25,402 nt of DNA from an uncultured Lachnospiraceae bacterium (GTDB lineage: Bacteria; Bacillota; Clostridia; Lachnospirales; Lachnospiraceae), in assembly GCA_910576975.1 (NCBI GenBank), contig CAJTJY010000034.1, positions 1-25,402 of the forward strand, given 5' to 3'. The position numbers were made by a program, and so were the translations under genes. The first letter of the stretch is position 1. Each line of letters starts with the position of its first letter. The notes below the pieces were generated by a model, which saw only the letters and a program-made list of their open reading frames with translations, was not told the origin of the DNA and made no database searches. Shown here piece by piece: positions 1-6,633 of the stretch.

Positions 1-1182
1 GGGACTTCTGCGGGTTTGATGTTGTCCCGGATGCCTCTAAATTCACCCGGTTCAAACAGGATTTTTTATCGGACTTACAATCCATGTTCGATCATCTTGT
101 TGACCTGACCGAACCAATCTGCCATTGTATTGATACACAGAAAGCTTCCATGCTTCTCTTTGACACCTCTGGCATTGAGGCATGGGTTACAGAAAACAAT
201 CCCAAAATATGCCAACCGTATCATCAAACAACTGAAAGCCTTCAAAAAAGCAAAAGGGATGGACGATTCCTTTGACCCTTATAAAGCCGCCTACGGCTCC
301 ATGCCTTCCCATGCTGCCGCCAATCCAGCCATTCAGCAGATGTACATTAACGGGCATTTCTGTTATGCTTATAAATTCGGCATTATTACCAACGGACTCG
401 GCATTGTCCGGGATATTTCCTTTTATAACAAGGACTTTCTTGAGGCTCATCCTGACATCATTGTTGGAAAAAAATCTGATTCCCCGGATGAAGATAAGAG
501 CCTTGCCGATTCCAAGGCATTGATTCCCACTTTAAAGGATTTCTTTCGCAAGCATCCGCTTATCAATCCGAAAACTTTTCTGGGAGACGCCGCATTTGAT
601 TCCATTGAAATCTACAAATACCTGTTACAGGAAGCTTCCTTTGAGCAGGCTTACATTCCCCTCAACGGCAGAATCTCCCTTCCGGAATCAGACTGCCCGT
701 TGAATAAGGACGGCGTCCCCTGCTGTCCTAAAGACCCGTCTCTTCCACTGAAACGCGAAGGAAGCAAATCTCATCTCCGCTGCGGGCTGCCGACCATGAA
801 GTTTGTATGCCCAAAAATGAAATGGGAATATAATAAAACAACCGGGAAAAGCAAACGTGTCTGCCACTGTGAAAATCCCTGTACAGAATCCCCCTGCGGC
901 AGGATGTTTTATATTTATCCCGAGAAAAACCTGCGCGCCTATCCTGGTACGGTCCGCGGTACGGCCGAATGGGATTCCACCTATAAGATCAGGGTAAATG
1001 TTGAGAAATCAATCAACCATTTCAAGGACAGCTTCTGTGTTGCCGGGCGTAAAACGCAGAATGAAAAAACGCTTCATGCTGACCTGCTTCTCGCCGGGAT
1101 TACCCAGCTTATTACTGTAATGGTGGCTGATAAACTGCACAGGCATCAATATATCCGCAGTTTAAAACCTCTGATTGCATAA
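1..1182 (+). pseudogene. IS transposase, DDE type, frameshifted and 5'-incomplete
   Basis: This is a DDE-fold insertion sequence transposase, which would cut and join IS ends. The protein is open from base 3 in one frame (DFCGFDVVPDASKFTRF...) up to ENNPK, and continues at once as YANRIIKQLK in the next frame. The switch falls in an A-run at 204-207, where one extra A would explain it. Probable catalytic residues are the D of LLFDTSG, the D of FLGDAAFDS and the E of RVNVEKSINHFK, which is the order expected of IS1182/IS4-like enzymes. A Cys-rich insert (CCPKD, CHCENPC) lies between the second D and the E, as in IS1182-like proteins. The N-terminus is outside the window. About 150 bases of flank follow the stop, including a CCGG...CCGG hairpin near 1280, but no end of the element could be fixed. 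Family assignment is from recall of motifs. A sequencing error in the A-run is the alternative to real decay. Confidence 0.8.
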
Positions 1183-1375
1183 CCTTACATACCGCATATC
1201 ATTTCACGGGCAGATATCCTTATCTGCTTTGTTTTCATGTCTTAAAACTCTCGTTATCCACATCCACCTCCTGTAAGTCCGGCTCAACCGGGCCTTTGCC
1301 CTATTGGAATCAAGATTTTGAACTTGTTTCGCAATTACCTAGTGATAGCCATATTATACCACGAAACGAAAGAAA

Positions 1376-1404
1376 ATGACAAAATCCCCATTCTATGGTA
1401 CAAT
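1376..1404 (+). promoter_or_regulatory. Sigma-A promoter with extended -10
   Basis: ATGACA (1376-1381), a 17-base spacer and TACAAT (1399-1404), with TGG directly before the -10. It sits about 30 bases before the GTG start of the SLATT-like gene. It lies past the transposase, so the gene has its own promoter. Confidence 0.6.
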
Positions 1405-1433
1405 TAGGTATTATACGAAAGGGGATTAGGGTT

Positions 1434-1808
1434 GTGAATGAGGATAAATTTTATTTTGGAACAGAAACGGACAATATGGATATAAATGAATATATGAAAC
1501 GTATAAATAGTATAGCTCAGTATTATTTTGAACAGTGCGAAAAATATAAGAAAAGGTTTTATTTTTGCTGTTTTATAAGAATTGTTGCATCTGCAATTAT
1601 TCCGGTTATTTCTCTTGCTTCTGTGATAAATTGGAGTACAGTGACCGTTTCTATTCTTGCTTGCTCTATAAGCATATCAGAGGCTTATGTAAATGTCACT
1701 AGGGCATACGAAAAATGGACTAAATATAGAGATACATGCAATCTGTTGTGGATTGAACAAAGAAAATTTTCAGTAAGAGCAATAAGCAGGCGAAAATCAA
1801 GGGCTTAA
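1434..1808 (+). CDS. SLATT/DUF4231-like two-TM protein, 3'-truncated by fusion
   Basis: A small membrane protein of about 124 residues. The N-terminal helix (INEYMKRINSIAQYYFEQCEKY) is followed by two hydrophobic segments (around FYFCCFIRIVASAIIPVISL and STVTVSILACSISI) and then by AYEKWTKYRDTCNLLW. This order resembles the DUF4231/SLATT two-TM domain, which is known as a predicted membrane effector in nucleotide-signal conflict systems. I chose the GTG at 1434, which has AAAGGGG nine bases upstream, over the upstream ATG at 1395, which overlaps the -10 element. After about RKF (near 1770) the frame runs into DNA that encodes a Big_2 protein in another frame, so the last ten or so residues (VRAISRRKSRA) are not native and the C-terminus is lost. 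No SMODS or SLOG partner is present. It is probably non-functional, though the promoter and first two thirds are intact. Confidence 0.6.
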   Translation: MNEDKFYFGTETDNMDINEYMKRINSIAQYYFEQCEKYKKRFYFCCFIRIVASAIIPVISLASVINWSTVTVSILACSISISEAYVNVTRAYEKWTKYRDTCNLLWIEQRKFSVRAISRRKSRA

Positions 1809-2371
1809 AGAAAGGAACATCTTACCTGAAAGCAAAGGTCGGGAGCAAGACCTATAAGTGCAAGGTGACGGTGAAAGGCAAAAATAAAGGAAATGGAAGC
1901 AAAAAGAATCCGTATTCCGCATATGATACCTACACGACAGACATATTTGGAGCAAGATACTACGGGCAGGCAAAAGTGAAACTGATTGATTATAAAGACG
2001 GAAAAGAAGCATTAAGTTATCTTAAGAAAAATGGATTAAAGAAAAGTCCGGGAAAATCAAAAGAATATGTGTATTTAAAATTTAGAATTGATTATTTTGA
2101 GGGACAGGAAGAAATTCTTGCGGATTTGGTTGTGAATCCGTATACATGTTTTTATACATCAAATTCAAACAATCAGATAAAATGGGAAAATATAAAATGT
2201 AATGATGGAATTAAGGATATTGTTGAAGCAGATATGTCCCCAGGAGATAGTTTGATTTACAAAGTGATATTTTTGGTAAATTCAAAAGAAAAGCCAGTTA
2301 CATATAAAATCACTGGCTATAATGATGACTGGAATCCGACCGAAACATGGTTTACTACAAAGAAAAAATAA
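1757..2371 (+). pseudogene. 5'-truncated Big_2 (Ig-like) domain protein
   Basis: This is open from the stop at 1754-1756 to 2371. It starts inside a typical Clostridial Big_2 domain: SKSNKQAKIKGLKKGTSYLK, then KVGSKTYKCKVTVKGK. Intact relatives are long cell-surface or lipoproteins with a signal peptide and more Ig repeats before this point; none of that is here. The remaining ~160 residues (KNPYSAYDTYTTDIFGARYY... to WFTTKKK) form a beta-rich domain I do not recognise. The first in-frame ATG (1865) has no clear ribosome binding site. The reading frame differs from that of the SLATT-like gene it overlaps, which places a deletion or recombination junction near 1757-1775. Fragment status is inferred from the domain being cut in the middle. 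Confidence 0.7.
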
Positions 2372-2392
2372 TATACGAAAGAGAGGAAGAAT

Positions 2393-2560
2393 ATGGCGAA
2401 AAGAAAGAAACAAGGCTCCTGCCTTGGGACGCTATTAGGGGCAATGTTAATGATACCACTATTTCCTGTTCTACTTGTAATAAGTTGCGCAAAAGATTAT
2501 AAGCCCATGAACTCAAAGGGAAGAAAGATAAGCAGGGCAAAGAGAAAAGGTTGGTTTTAA
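2393..2560 (+). CDS. Small single-TM basic protein (55 aa), unknown
   Basis: The product starts MAKRKKQGSCLGTLLGAMLM and then reads IPLFPVLLVISCAKDYKP, ending in a basic tail (RKISRAKRKGWF). It has one membrane segment (about residues 11-31) flanked by strongly positive ends. The cysteine at 32, after LVIS, weakly recalls a lipobox but lies too far from a normal signal peptide to be confident. GAGAGGAAG stands just before the ATG, and a strong terminator begins five bases after the stop, so the gene boundaries look genuine. It follows the truncated Big_2 gene by 21 bases and probably belonged to its operon. No family recognised. Confidence 0.55.
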   Translation: MAKRKKQGSCLGTLLGAMLMIPLFPVLLVISCAKDYKPMNSKGRKISRAKRKGWF

Positions 2561-2564
2561 AGAG

Positions 2565-2588
2565 TAGAGCCGCAAGGCTCTATTTCTT
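2565..2588 (+). terminator. Intrinsic terminator
   Basis: Perfect 7-bp stem TAGAGCC/GGCTCTA around a GCAA tetraloop, followed by TTTCTTT. It closes the Big_2 fragment/small-protein unit. Confidence 0.8.
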
Positions 2589-2602
2589 TACAACTTTTGT
2601 TT

Positions 2603-2631
2603 TTGCAAAAATTATAATAATGTGGTATAAT
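2603..2631 (+). promoter_or_regulatory. Sigma-A promoter for the SPFH/TM2 pair
   Basis: TTGCAA (2603-2608), 17 bases, TATAAT (2626-2631), with TGG before the -10 (extended -10). It is about 30 bases upstream of the SPFH gene start. Confidence 0.75.
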
Positions 2632-2662
2632 TTGGCAAAAATAAAAAGGAGAATGAGGGAAG

Positions 2663-3631
2663 ATGGGAATATCTGATTTTATAATTGGTCAATTTATAGA
2701 TGTAATAGAATATATTGATGAATCGAATAAATTATTAGTTTATAAATTTACAAGACAAGGAAATGAAATAAAAGAAGGTTCAAATTTAATAGTTCGGAAC
2801 GGACAGGCTGCGGTATTTGTGCATAGAGGTCAAATCGAAGATATATTCTTACCAGGAAATTATAAATTAGATACTGGAAATTTACCAATTTTATCAAGCC
2901 TAAAAGCGGTAACAACTTTATTTAATTCCCCTATAAAGTCTGATTTATATTTTGTTAATACCACACAGTTTATAGGTAACAAATGGGGGACTAAAAATCC
3001 GATATTGATGCGAGATAATGATTTTGGAATGGTTAGAATTACAGCTTTTGGATCATTTTCATTCCAGGTGAGTGACGTAAATGTGTTTATGAACGAAGTA
3101 TTTGGCGCAAGAAAATTGAATATGACATATGATATAATGGAGTTCCTTGAATCATTTATATCTGAATCTATATCAGAGGCTATAGGGCAGAGCGGGGTTC
3201 CTGTGTTAGATTTGGCTACAAATTATAGAAAACTTGCAGATTTAGTGCGTGATTATGCAAATAAAAAAGCAAGAAAAATGGGAATTGATGTTTTTGAAGC
3301 GGTTATAGAAAATATATCTCTTCCAGAAGAAGTGGAAAAGCTAATTGATGAACAATCTGGAATAGGTATGGCGGCTCAAAATATGGATAATTTCATGAAA
3401 TATCAAACCGCAAGAGCTATGAGGGATGCTTCAAAACAAAAAGGCGGACTTGCGGGACTTGGTGCAGGATTTGCTTTCGGAAATCATGTATCGAAAACCA
3501 TTGGAAATAATATGAACACTGGGGATAAAAGCAATGTTGATAAAATTCGAGAGTATAAAAAACTTCTCGATGAGGGAATGATTACAGAAGAAGAATTTCG
3601 TGAGGTTAAAAAACAAATTTTAGGAATTTAG
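2663..3631 (+). CDS. SPFH-domain protein with C-terminal SHOCT domain
   Basis: A 322-residue protein resembling the YdjI-type SPFH (stomatin/prohibitin/flotillin) family sometimes annotated 'virion core protein'. The SPFH core spans roughly residues 20-240: QAAVFVHRGQIEDIFLPGNY, then ITAFGSFSFQVSDVNVFMNE, then a helical KKARKMGIDVFEAVIENISL. A Gly-rich linker with KGGLAGLGAGFAFG follows. The last ~30 residues (IREYKKLLDEGMITEEEFRE) are a SHOCT domain, a short oligomerisation helix pair. No transmembrane segment is seen, so membrane contact would be peripheral. The start has AAGGAG with good spacing. The next gene, 13 bases on, is a zinc-ribbon/TM2 membrane protein, and the two appear to be one transcript. 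In Bacilli such proteins belong to membrane-stress operons; a similar role here is inference. Confidence 0.85.
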   Translation: MGISDFIIGQFIDVIEYIDESNKLLVYKFTRQGNEIKEGSNLIVRNGQAAVFVHRGQIEDIFLPGNYKLDTGNLPILSSLKAVTTLFNSPIKSDLYFVNTTQFIGNKWGTKNPILMRDNDFGMVRITAFGSFSFQVSDVNVFMNEVFGARKLNMTYDIMEFLESFISESISEAIGQSGVPVLDLATNYRKLADLVRDYANKKARKMGIDVFEAVIENISLPEEVEKLIDEQSGIGMAAQNMDNFMKYQTARAMRDASKQKGGLAGLGAGFAFGNHVSKTIGNNMNTGDKSNVDKIREYKKLLDEGMITEEEFREVKKQILGI

Positions 3632-3644
3632 GGAGGAAATACTA

Positions 3645-4001
3645 ATGAAGTGCAATGCTTGTGGAGCACCAGTAGAAAATGGAAAATGCACATATTGCGG
3701 TAAAATGTTCACAAATGAAGAAATAGCAAAGATAACTTTGGAAGAAAGAAAAAACTTGAATAGATCGTCTGGGAATCAAGGATGGAATGATTCTACATCA
3801 TCTACGACAACATCTAAAAGAATAGATAAAAGTGTAGCACTTTTATTATGTATTTTTCTTGGGTATTTGGGAATGCACAAGTTTTACGAAGGGAAGGTGG
3901 GAATGGGAATACTTTACATATTTACAATGGGGTTGTTTGGTGTAGGATGGATTTTGGATATTATAATAATTGCAGGCAAGCCGAATCCATACTACGTTTA
4001 A
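3645..4001 (+). CDS. Zinc-ribbon and TM2-domain membrane protein
   Basis: A 118-residue protein. The N-terminus MKCNACGAPVENGKCTYCGK is a zinc ribbon (C3, C6, C15, C18). A polar Ser/Thr-rich linker leads to the TM2 domain: two hydrophobic helices (VALLLCIFLGYLGMHKFYEG and GILYIFTMGLFGVGWILDII) joined by the typical HKFYEGK turn. It follows the SPFH gene by 13 bases with GGGAGGAAAT as ribosome binding site, and a terminator ends the unit. TM2 proteins are small membrane proteins with no settled bacterial function. The coupling to an SPFH/SHOCT protein suggests that it recruits or anchors that protein at the membrane (inference). Confidence 0.85.
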   Translation: MKCNACGAPVENGKCTYCGKMFTNEEIAKITLEERKNLNRSSGNQGWNDSTSSTTTSKRIDKSVALLLCIFLGYLGMHKFYEGKVGMGILYIFTMGLFGVGWILDIIIIAGKPNPYYV

Positions 4002-4026
4002 CAAATAACAAAATCTGAATATAAAG

Positions 4027-4057
4027 AAAAGAGCAGAGAAAAATCTTTGCTCTTTTT
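4027..4057 (+). terminator. Intrinsic terminator after the SPFH/TM2 unit
   Basis: AAAAGAGCA (4027-4035) pairs with TGCTCTTTT (4048-4056); the T-tract is part of the stem foot and runs to 4057. Confidence 0.7.
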
Positions 4058-4067
4058 AATTTTCCTA

Positions 4068-4114
4068 TTGACTTTTGTTCAACATAAGTTATAATATAAT
4101 TATGTTGAACAAAA
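4068..4114 (+). promoter_or_regulatory. Promoter overlapped by a perfect 15-bp inverted repeat operator
   Basis: TTGACT (4068-4073), 16 bases, TATAAT (4090-4095). The arms TTTTGTTCAACATAA (4073-4087) and TTATGTTGAACAAAA (4100-4114) are exact reverse complements and flank the -10. This is the expected layout for an autorepressor that blocks RNA polymerase, and the adjacent gene encodes a ribbon-helix-helix protein. Confidence 0.75.
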
Positions 4115-4130
4115 GAAAGGAGATGATAAG

Positions 4131-4313
4131 TTGTCACCCAGAACGGGAAGACCAACAACAGACCCCAGAGGAACAAACAGAACGGGGGTTAGACTTACTG
4201 ATAGTGATGTGGAAAAACTTGAATTTTGCATTTCTAAAACGGGAATGTCAAAAACAGAAATTATCAGAAAAGGCATTGATTTGGTCTATAAGGAACTAAA
4301 AGAAAATGAGTAG
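4131..4313 (+). CDS. Ribbon-helix-helix (CopG-type) regulator
   Basis: A 60-residue protein starting at TTG (4131), with AAAGGAG eight bases upstream. A basic N-terminal arm (SPRTGRPTTDPRGTNRTG) is followed by the ribbon strand (VRLTDSDVEKL) and two helices (EFCISKTGMSKTEIIRKGID, then LVYKEL). This is the MetJ/Arc/CopG fold: a dimer whose beta strand enters the major groove. It likely binds the 15-bp inverted repeat over its own promoter. The overlapping frame from the upstream ATG at 4075 would start inside the operator and is rejected. It may be an antitoxin that has lost its toxin, since no toxin gene follows, or a stand-alone copy-control type repressor. Confidence 0.75.
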   Translation: MSPRTGRPTTDPRGTNRTGVRLTDSDVEKLEFCISKTGMSKTEIIRKGIDLVYKELKENE

Positions 4314-4404
4314 CCGGTCTACTTGGCGGTAAGCGGCTACTCGAAATCAAACACTTCCACAAAGGAGAATGTCTGTAAATAGTATAGCATTCCTCCATGT
4401 GGAA
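4308..4404 (+). other. Double-hairpin non-coding cassette
   Basis: Two strong hairpins occur in tandem. GAGTAGCCG (4308-4316) pairs exactly with CGGCTACTC (4334-4342) and overlaps the stop of the regulator. TTCCACA (4355-4361) pairs with TGTGGAA (4398-4404), and inside it GGAGAATG pairs with CATTC-CTCC. There is no ORF in it. The sequence looks to me like the structured 3' segment that accompanies small holin-like type I toxins in Clostridia, but no toxin peptide is present, and this resemblance is from memory. Confidence 0.45.
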
Positions 4405-4414
4405 ATCAACAAAA

Positions 4415-4837
4415 ATGAGTGAAAAACCTAGATTTAATGATCAAGAATATATCAGCATAAGGACTGAGATGATTGAAAGAATATCATTAATAAATTCACA
4501 ATCACACACAACCATTTTAACCATAACAACAGCGTGGATATCATTTGTTTTCTATATTATATTTGCATTTTTATCACTTGGAAACATCAATAAATACACG
4601 AAAGAATATTTTAATGTATTTTTGATATTTTTTTCTTTAATTGGAATCGTATGTGTCATAGCTATAGCTTTAATTCGAAAAAGCTCAGGAATGAAAAATA
4701 CGTTAATGAAATATACGCCCATTTATGTTCAAGGATACATAAAACGAGCTTTAGAATTGGGATTTATAAAAGAAAAAGATATAGAACATGTAAAAAAGGA
4801 ATTAAACCCATACAAAGAAATGTATATATTAGTGTGA
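4415..4837 (+). CDS. Small two-TM membrane protein, unknown
   Basis: About 140 residues starting MSEKPRFNDQEYISIRTEM. An amphipathic N-terminal helix (RTEMIERISLINSQSHTTIL) runs into a first membrane segment (TTAWISFVFYIIFAFLSL), a short loop, a second (FNVFLIFFSLIGIVCVIAIA) and a charged cytoplasmic tail (YIKRALELGFIKEKDIEHVK). The architecture recalls SLATT-type pore or sensor proteins, but no diagnostic motif is visible. The ATG at 4397 lies inside the preceding hairpin and lacks a ribosome binding site, so I prefer 4415, although its site (GTGGAAA) is also weak. It is codirectional with its neighbours and clearly AT-rich. Function unknown. Confidence 0.55.
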   Translation: MSEKPRFNDQEYISIRTEMIERISLINSQSHTTILTITTAWISFVFYIIFAFLSLGNINKYTKEYFNVFLIFFSLIGIVCVIAIALIRKSSGMKNTLMKYTPIYVQGYIKRALELGFIKEKDIEHVKKELNPYKEMYILV

Positions 4838-4984
4838 CAGCTCCATACTCAAACATAATAAAAAAGACAAAATTCATTTTGTAGAACAATGAATCGTACT
4901 TTTTTGACTGTGTTTTGTACTCATCAGCATGTAATATTTTGAGATATCCGACAGTGATAAAATTAAATATTTTTTTGGAATGTA

Positions 4985-5013
4985 TTGATATATATACTGA
5001 TATAGTGGATAAT
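4985..5013 (+). promoter_or_regulatory. Probable promoter of the RelE/RelB-type pair
   Basis: TTGATA (4985-4990), 17 bases, GATAAT (5008-5013), about 60 bases before the toxin start. Confidence 0.5.
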
Positions 5014-5074
5014 TATAATTGTCTAAAGGGAACAAGGACAATAACCCGCAAGTGAGAAGGGAGAGATAAGGCGT

Positions 5075-5335
5075 TTGAAAATCGAATATAGCAAGAAAGC
5101 CGCAAAATATATTGGCGGACTTGACAGACCAACAAAACAGCGGATAAAGAAAGCGATCGAGGGATTGGCGGAACATCCGCCAAAAGGAGATATCAAGACG
5201 TTACAAGGCTTTGCAGATGAAAGAAAGCGGTTAAGGGTAGGAAAATACAGGATCGTATATAATTATCGTCCAGGTGGGGAAATAGAGATATTGTATATAA
5301 TTGATGTGGATTCAAGAGGGGATATATATAAATAA
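5075..5335 (+). CDS. RelE/ParE-family toxin
   Basis: An 86-residue protein with the RelE/ParE layout. N-terminal MKIEYSKKAAKYIGGLDRPT is followed by a helix (KQRIKKAIEGLAEHP), the conserved turn PPKGDIKTLQG, and the C-terminal strands RKRLRVGKYRIVYNYRPGGE and IEILYIIDVDSRGDIYK. The RLRVGKYRIVY block is the hallmark of RelE toxins, which cleave mRNA in the ribosome; the basic residues used for catalysis lie here. The start is TTG at 5075 with AAGGGAG upstream. The partner antitoxin lies downstream, 21 bases later, so the toxin is first, the reverse of the usual relBE order but common in HigBA-like and some Firmicute pairs. Whether the enzyme is RelE-like (ribosome) or ParE-like (gyrase) cannot be decided; the RGD before the end mildly favours RelE. 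Confidence 0.85.
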   Translation: MKIEYSKKAAKYIGGLDRPTKQRIKKAIEGLAEHPPKGDIKTLQGFADERKRLRVGKYRIVYNYRPGGEIEILYIIDVDSRGDIYK

Positions 5336-5356
5336 TCCCCAGAAAGGAGAGAGAAC

Positions 5357-5569
5357 ATGAGCACAGTAACAAAACAGGTTATCGACCTTATGGAGATATT
5401 GCCAGAAAGCGAACAAAATTTCGCATTAGAGTTTATAAAAAAACTAGTACTTGCATGGGACCCGGATTTCACAAAAGTTACGCCGTCAGAACGTGTGGAA
5501 CTTGAAAAGGCAATGGAAGAGATTAAGAACGGGGAAACCGTATCGCATGAGGCTATCAACTGGGATTAA
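5357..5569 (+). CDS. Antitoxin of the RelE-type pair
   Basis: A 70-residue acidic protein, MSTVTKQVIDLMEILPESEQ..., with an N-terminal helical part and a C-terminal tail VTPSERVELEKAMEEIKNGE then TVSHEAINWD. Such a C-terminal acidic helix ending in an aromatic-acid pair typically wraps the RelE toxin. AGAAAGGAGAGAGAAC gives a strong ribosome binding site, and the gene starts 21 bases after the toxin stop. It would neutralise the toxin and probably repress the operon with it. No inverted repeat as clear as those at the other two small regulators was found at its promoter. Family: RelB/Phd-like by size, tail and position only. Confidence 0.75.
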   Translation: MSTVTKQVIDLMEILPESEQNFALEFIKKLVLAWDPDFTKVTPSERVELEKAMEEIKNGETVSHEAINWD

Positions 5570-5618
5570 GGAAAGGGTGGTCTTACCGCCGTCCAAACTG
5601 TAAAAGCATATAATGCTC

Positions 5619-5649
5619 AAGCCGCTTATATCACAAGTATAAGCGGCTT
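5619..5649 (+). terminator. Perfect 12-bp hairpin, probable terminator
   Basis: AAGCCGCTTATA (5619-5630) and TATAAGCGGCTT (5638-5649) are exact reverse complements around a 7-base loop. A real T-tract is missing on the plus strand, so termination may be weak. It lies 50 bases after the antitoxin. Confidence 0.55.
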
Positions 5650-6051
5650 AAATTGATATATAGCGTATATCCTTGAATAGGTGTATTATATGCTATATCC
5701 GCAATATGTCGTATATTAAACCCATATAATAATATTATATATTAAGAAATTTATTAACGAAGTAGTCTTGATTGACTACAACATTATTATACAAGGTGTT
5801 CACATGGAGTTATTTGCATCTCTTTTTCCCTATTGGCATTATAGCGGATGCAAAAAATGTTTTTCAATATACGTTAATTCGAAAATTTTATCCTTATCAG
5901 TTATCAACCCAATCAGCATATGTAACATGCATTGCTTCCCCCCACTTTTGCTGATGGCGCATAGATGTGGAGTAATGGATCGGATGGAAAAACGGAAAAT
6001 AGGGAAAGTATTCAACGAATTACTATAAGAATGTCTGTGATCATAGATTGA
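5650..6051. other. AT-rich stretch without a convincing gene
   Basis: The first 110 bases are nearly pure A/T with TATA-like repeats. The remainder holds overlapping short frames of up to 86 codons with a Cys/His/Ile mix and no recognisable domain, no good ribosome binding site and no matching neighbour. It may be the eroded end of a mobile element. I see no RNA gene or CRISPR. Confidence 0.5.
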
Positions 6052-6252
6052 TCAAGACGTTTCTATATGGAGAATATCTTCTACGCCGCAGCCAAGGTAG
6101 AGACAGATTTTTTCTAAGATCTCAAAACTGATCCTGGTAGTGCGGTTATGATTGAGGTTTCTGAGCGTGCTGATGGATATCCCGGTGTCTTTGGACAATT
6201 TGTTTTGTGAGATTCCTTTTTCGTCTAAAATCTGGTTAAGCATGACAGTCAT
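6052..6252 (-). CDS. XRE-family HTH regulator (66 aa)
   Basis: The protein is a bare Cro/CI-type helix-turn-helix: MTVMLNQILDEKGISQNKLS, KDTGISISTLRNLNHNRTTR, ISFEILEKICLYLGCGVEDI, LHIETS. Helix 2 is QNKLSKDTG and the recognition helix is SISTLRNLNHN, with the usual C-terminal 'LEKICLYLGCGVEDIL' cap. I chose the ATG at 6252, which has AGAGGAAAC at proper distance, rather than an upstream in-frame ATG that adds an unrelated leader. It is encoded opposite to its neighbours. A 13-bp palindrome just upstream is a plausible site for self-repression. It belongs to the small YozG-like regulators; targets unknown. Confidence 0.85.
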   Translation of the reverse strand: MTVMLNQILDEKGISQNKLSKDTGISISTLRNLNHNRTTRISFEILEKICLYLGCGVEDILHIETS

Positions 6253-6279
6253 ATCTGTTTCCTCTTTTCTAAATGATAA

Positions 6280-6309
6280 GACATAGTATGTCCATAAATG
6301 GGAATGCAA
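6280..6309 (-). promoter_or_regulatory. Palindromic operator candidate and weak promoter for the XRE gene
   Basis: GACATAGTATGTC (6280-6292) is a 13-bp inverted repeat with one central base, 28 bases upstream of the start. On the minus strand TTGCAT (6309-6304) with an 18-base spacer gives TATGTC as a poor -10 inside the palindrome. The palindrome is solid; the promoter is a guess. Confidence 0.45.
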
Positions 6310-6494
6310 TTCCATATTTTTAGACGCTATTTTGTCGTCATGTGTTGAATTAAGGTAAGAAATCTAAATTCGAGACTGTAGAAAAAGGAATTTCATAGCG
6401 TTTCTCTTGTGTAAACTTCCTCATGAAATATACGATAAAGTATTATGAGAAGTAGTCGCAATGTTAAAATCTTGCTTTTCTTTTTCTTAAAATA

Positions 6495-6523
6495 TTATTT
6501 TGCATACATAATTGTGGTATAAT
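6495..6523 (+). promoter_or_regulatory. Promoter for the DUF4367-like gene
   Basis: TATAAT (6518-6523) preceded by TGG (extended -10), with only a weak -35 (TTATTT, 6495-6500). It leaves an untranslated leader of about 100 bases before the start at 6634. The preceding 180 bases hold no gene that I can see. Confidence 0.6.
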
Positions 6524-6633
6524 AAATAAAACAATGCATTGGGAGGAATTGGGGGCTTCCAGGCTTGTAAAATCTGATTTCCAAGTTGCTTTGTGGTAGT
6601 AAGGTGGTTTTCTAATTATAAGGTGGTGAGCTT

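Noticed and set aside
4075..4299. Longer frame overlapping the ribbon-helix-helix gene
   Set aside because: It begins inside the operator and promoter and shows no family features, while the other frame gives a clean CopG-type fold with a good ribosome binding site.
5768..6028. 86-codon frame on the plus strand
   Set aside because: No ribosome binding site, no recognisable domain, odd composition, and an overlapping alternative frame of similar length; most likely chance in an AT-rich remnant.
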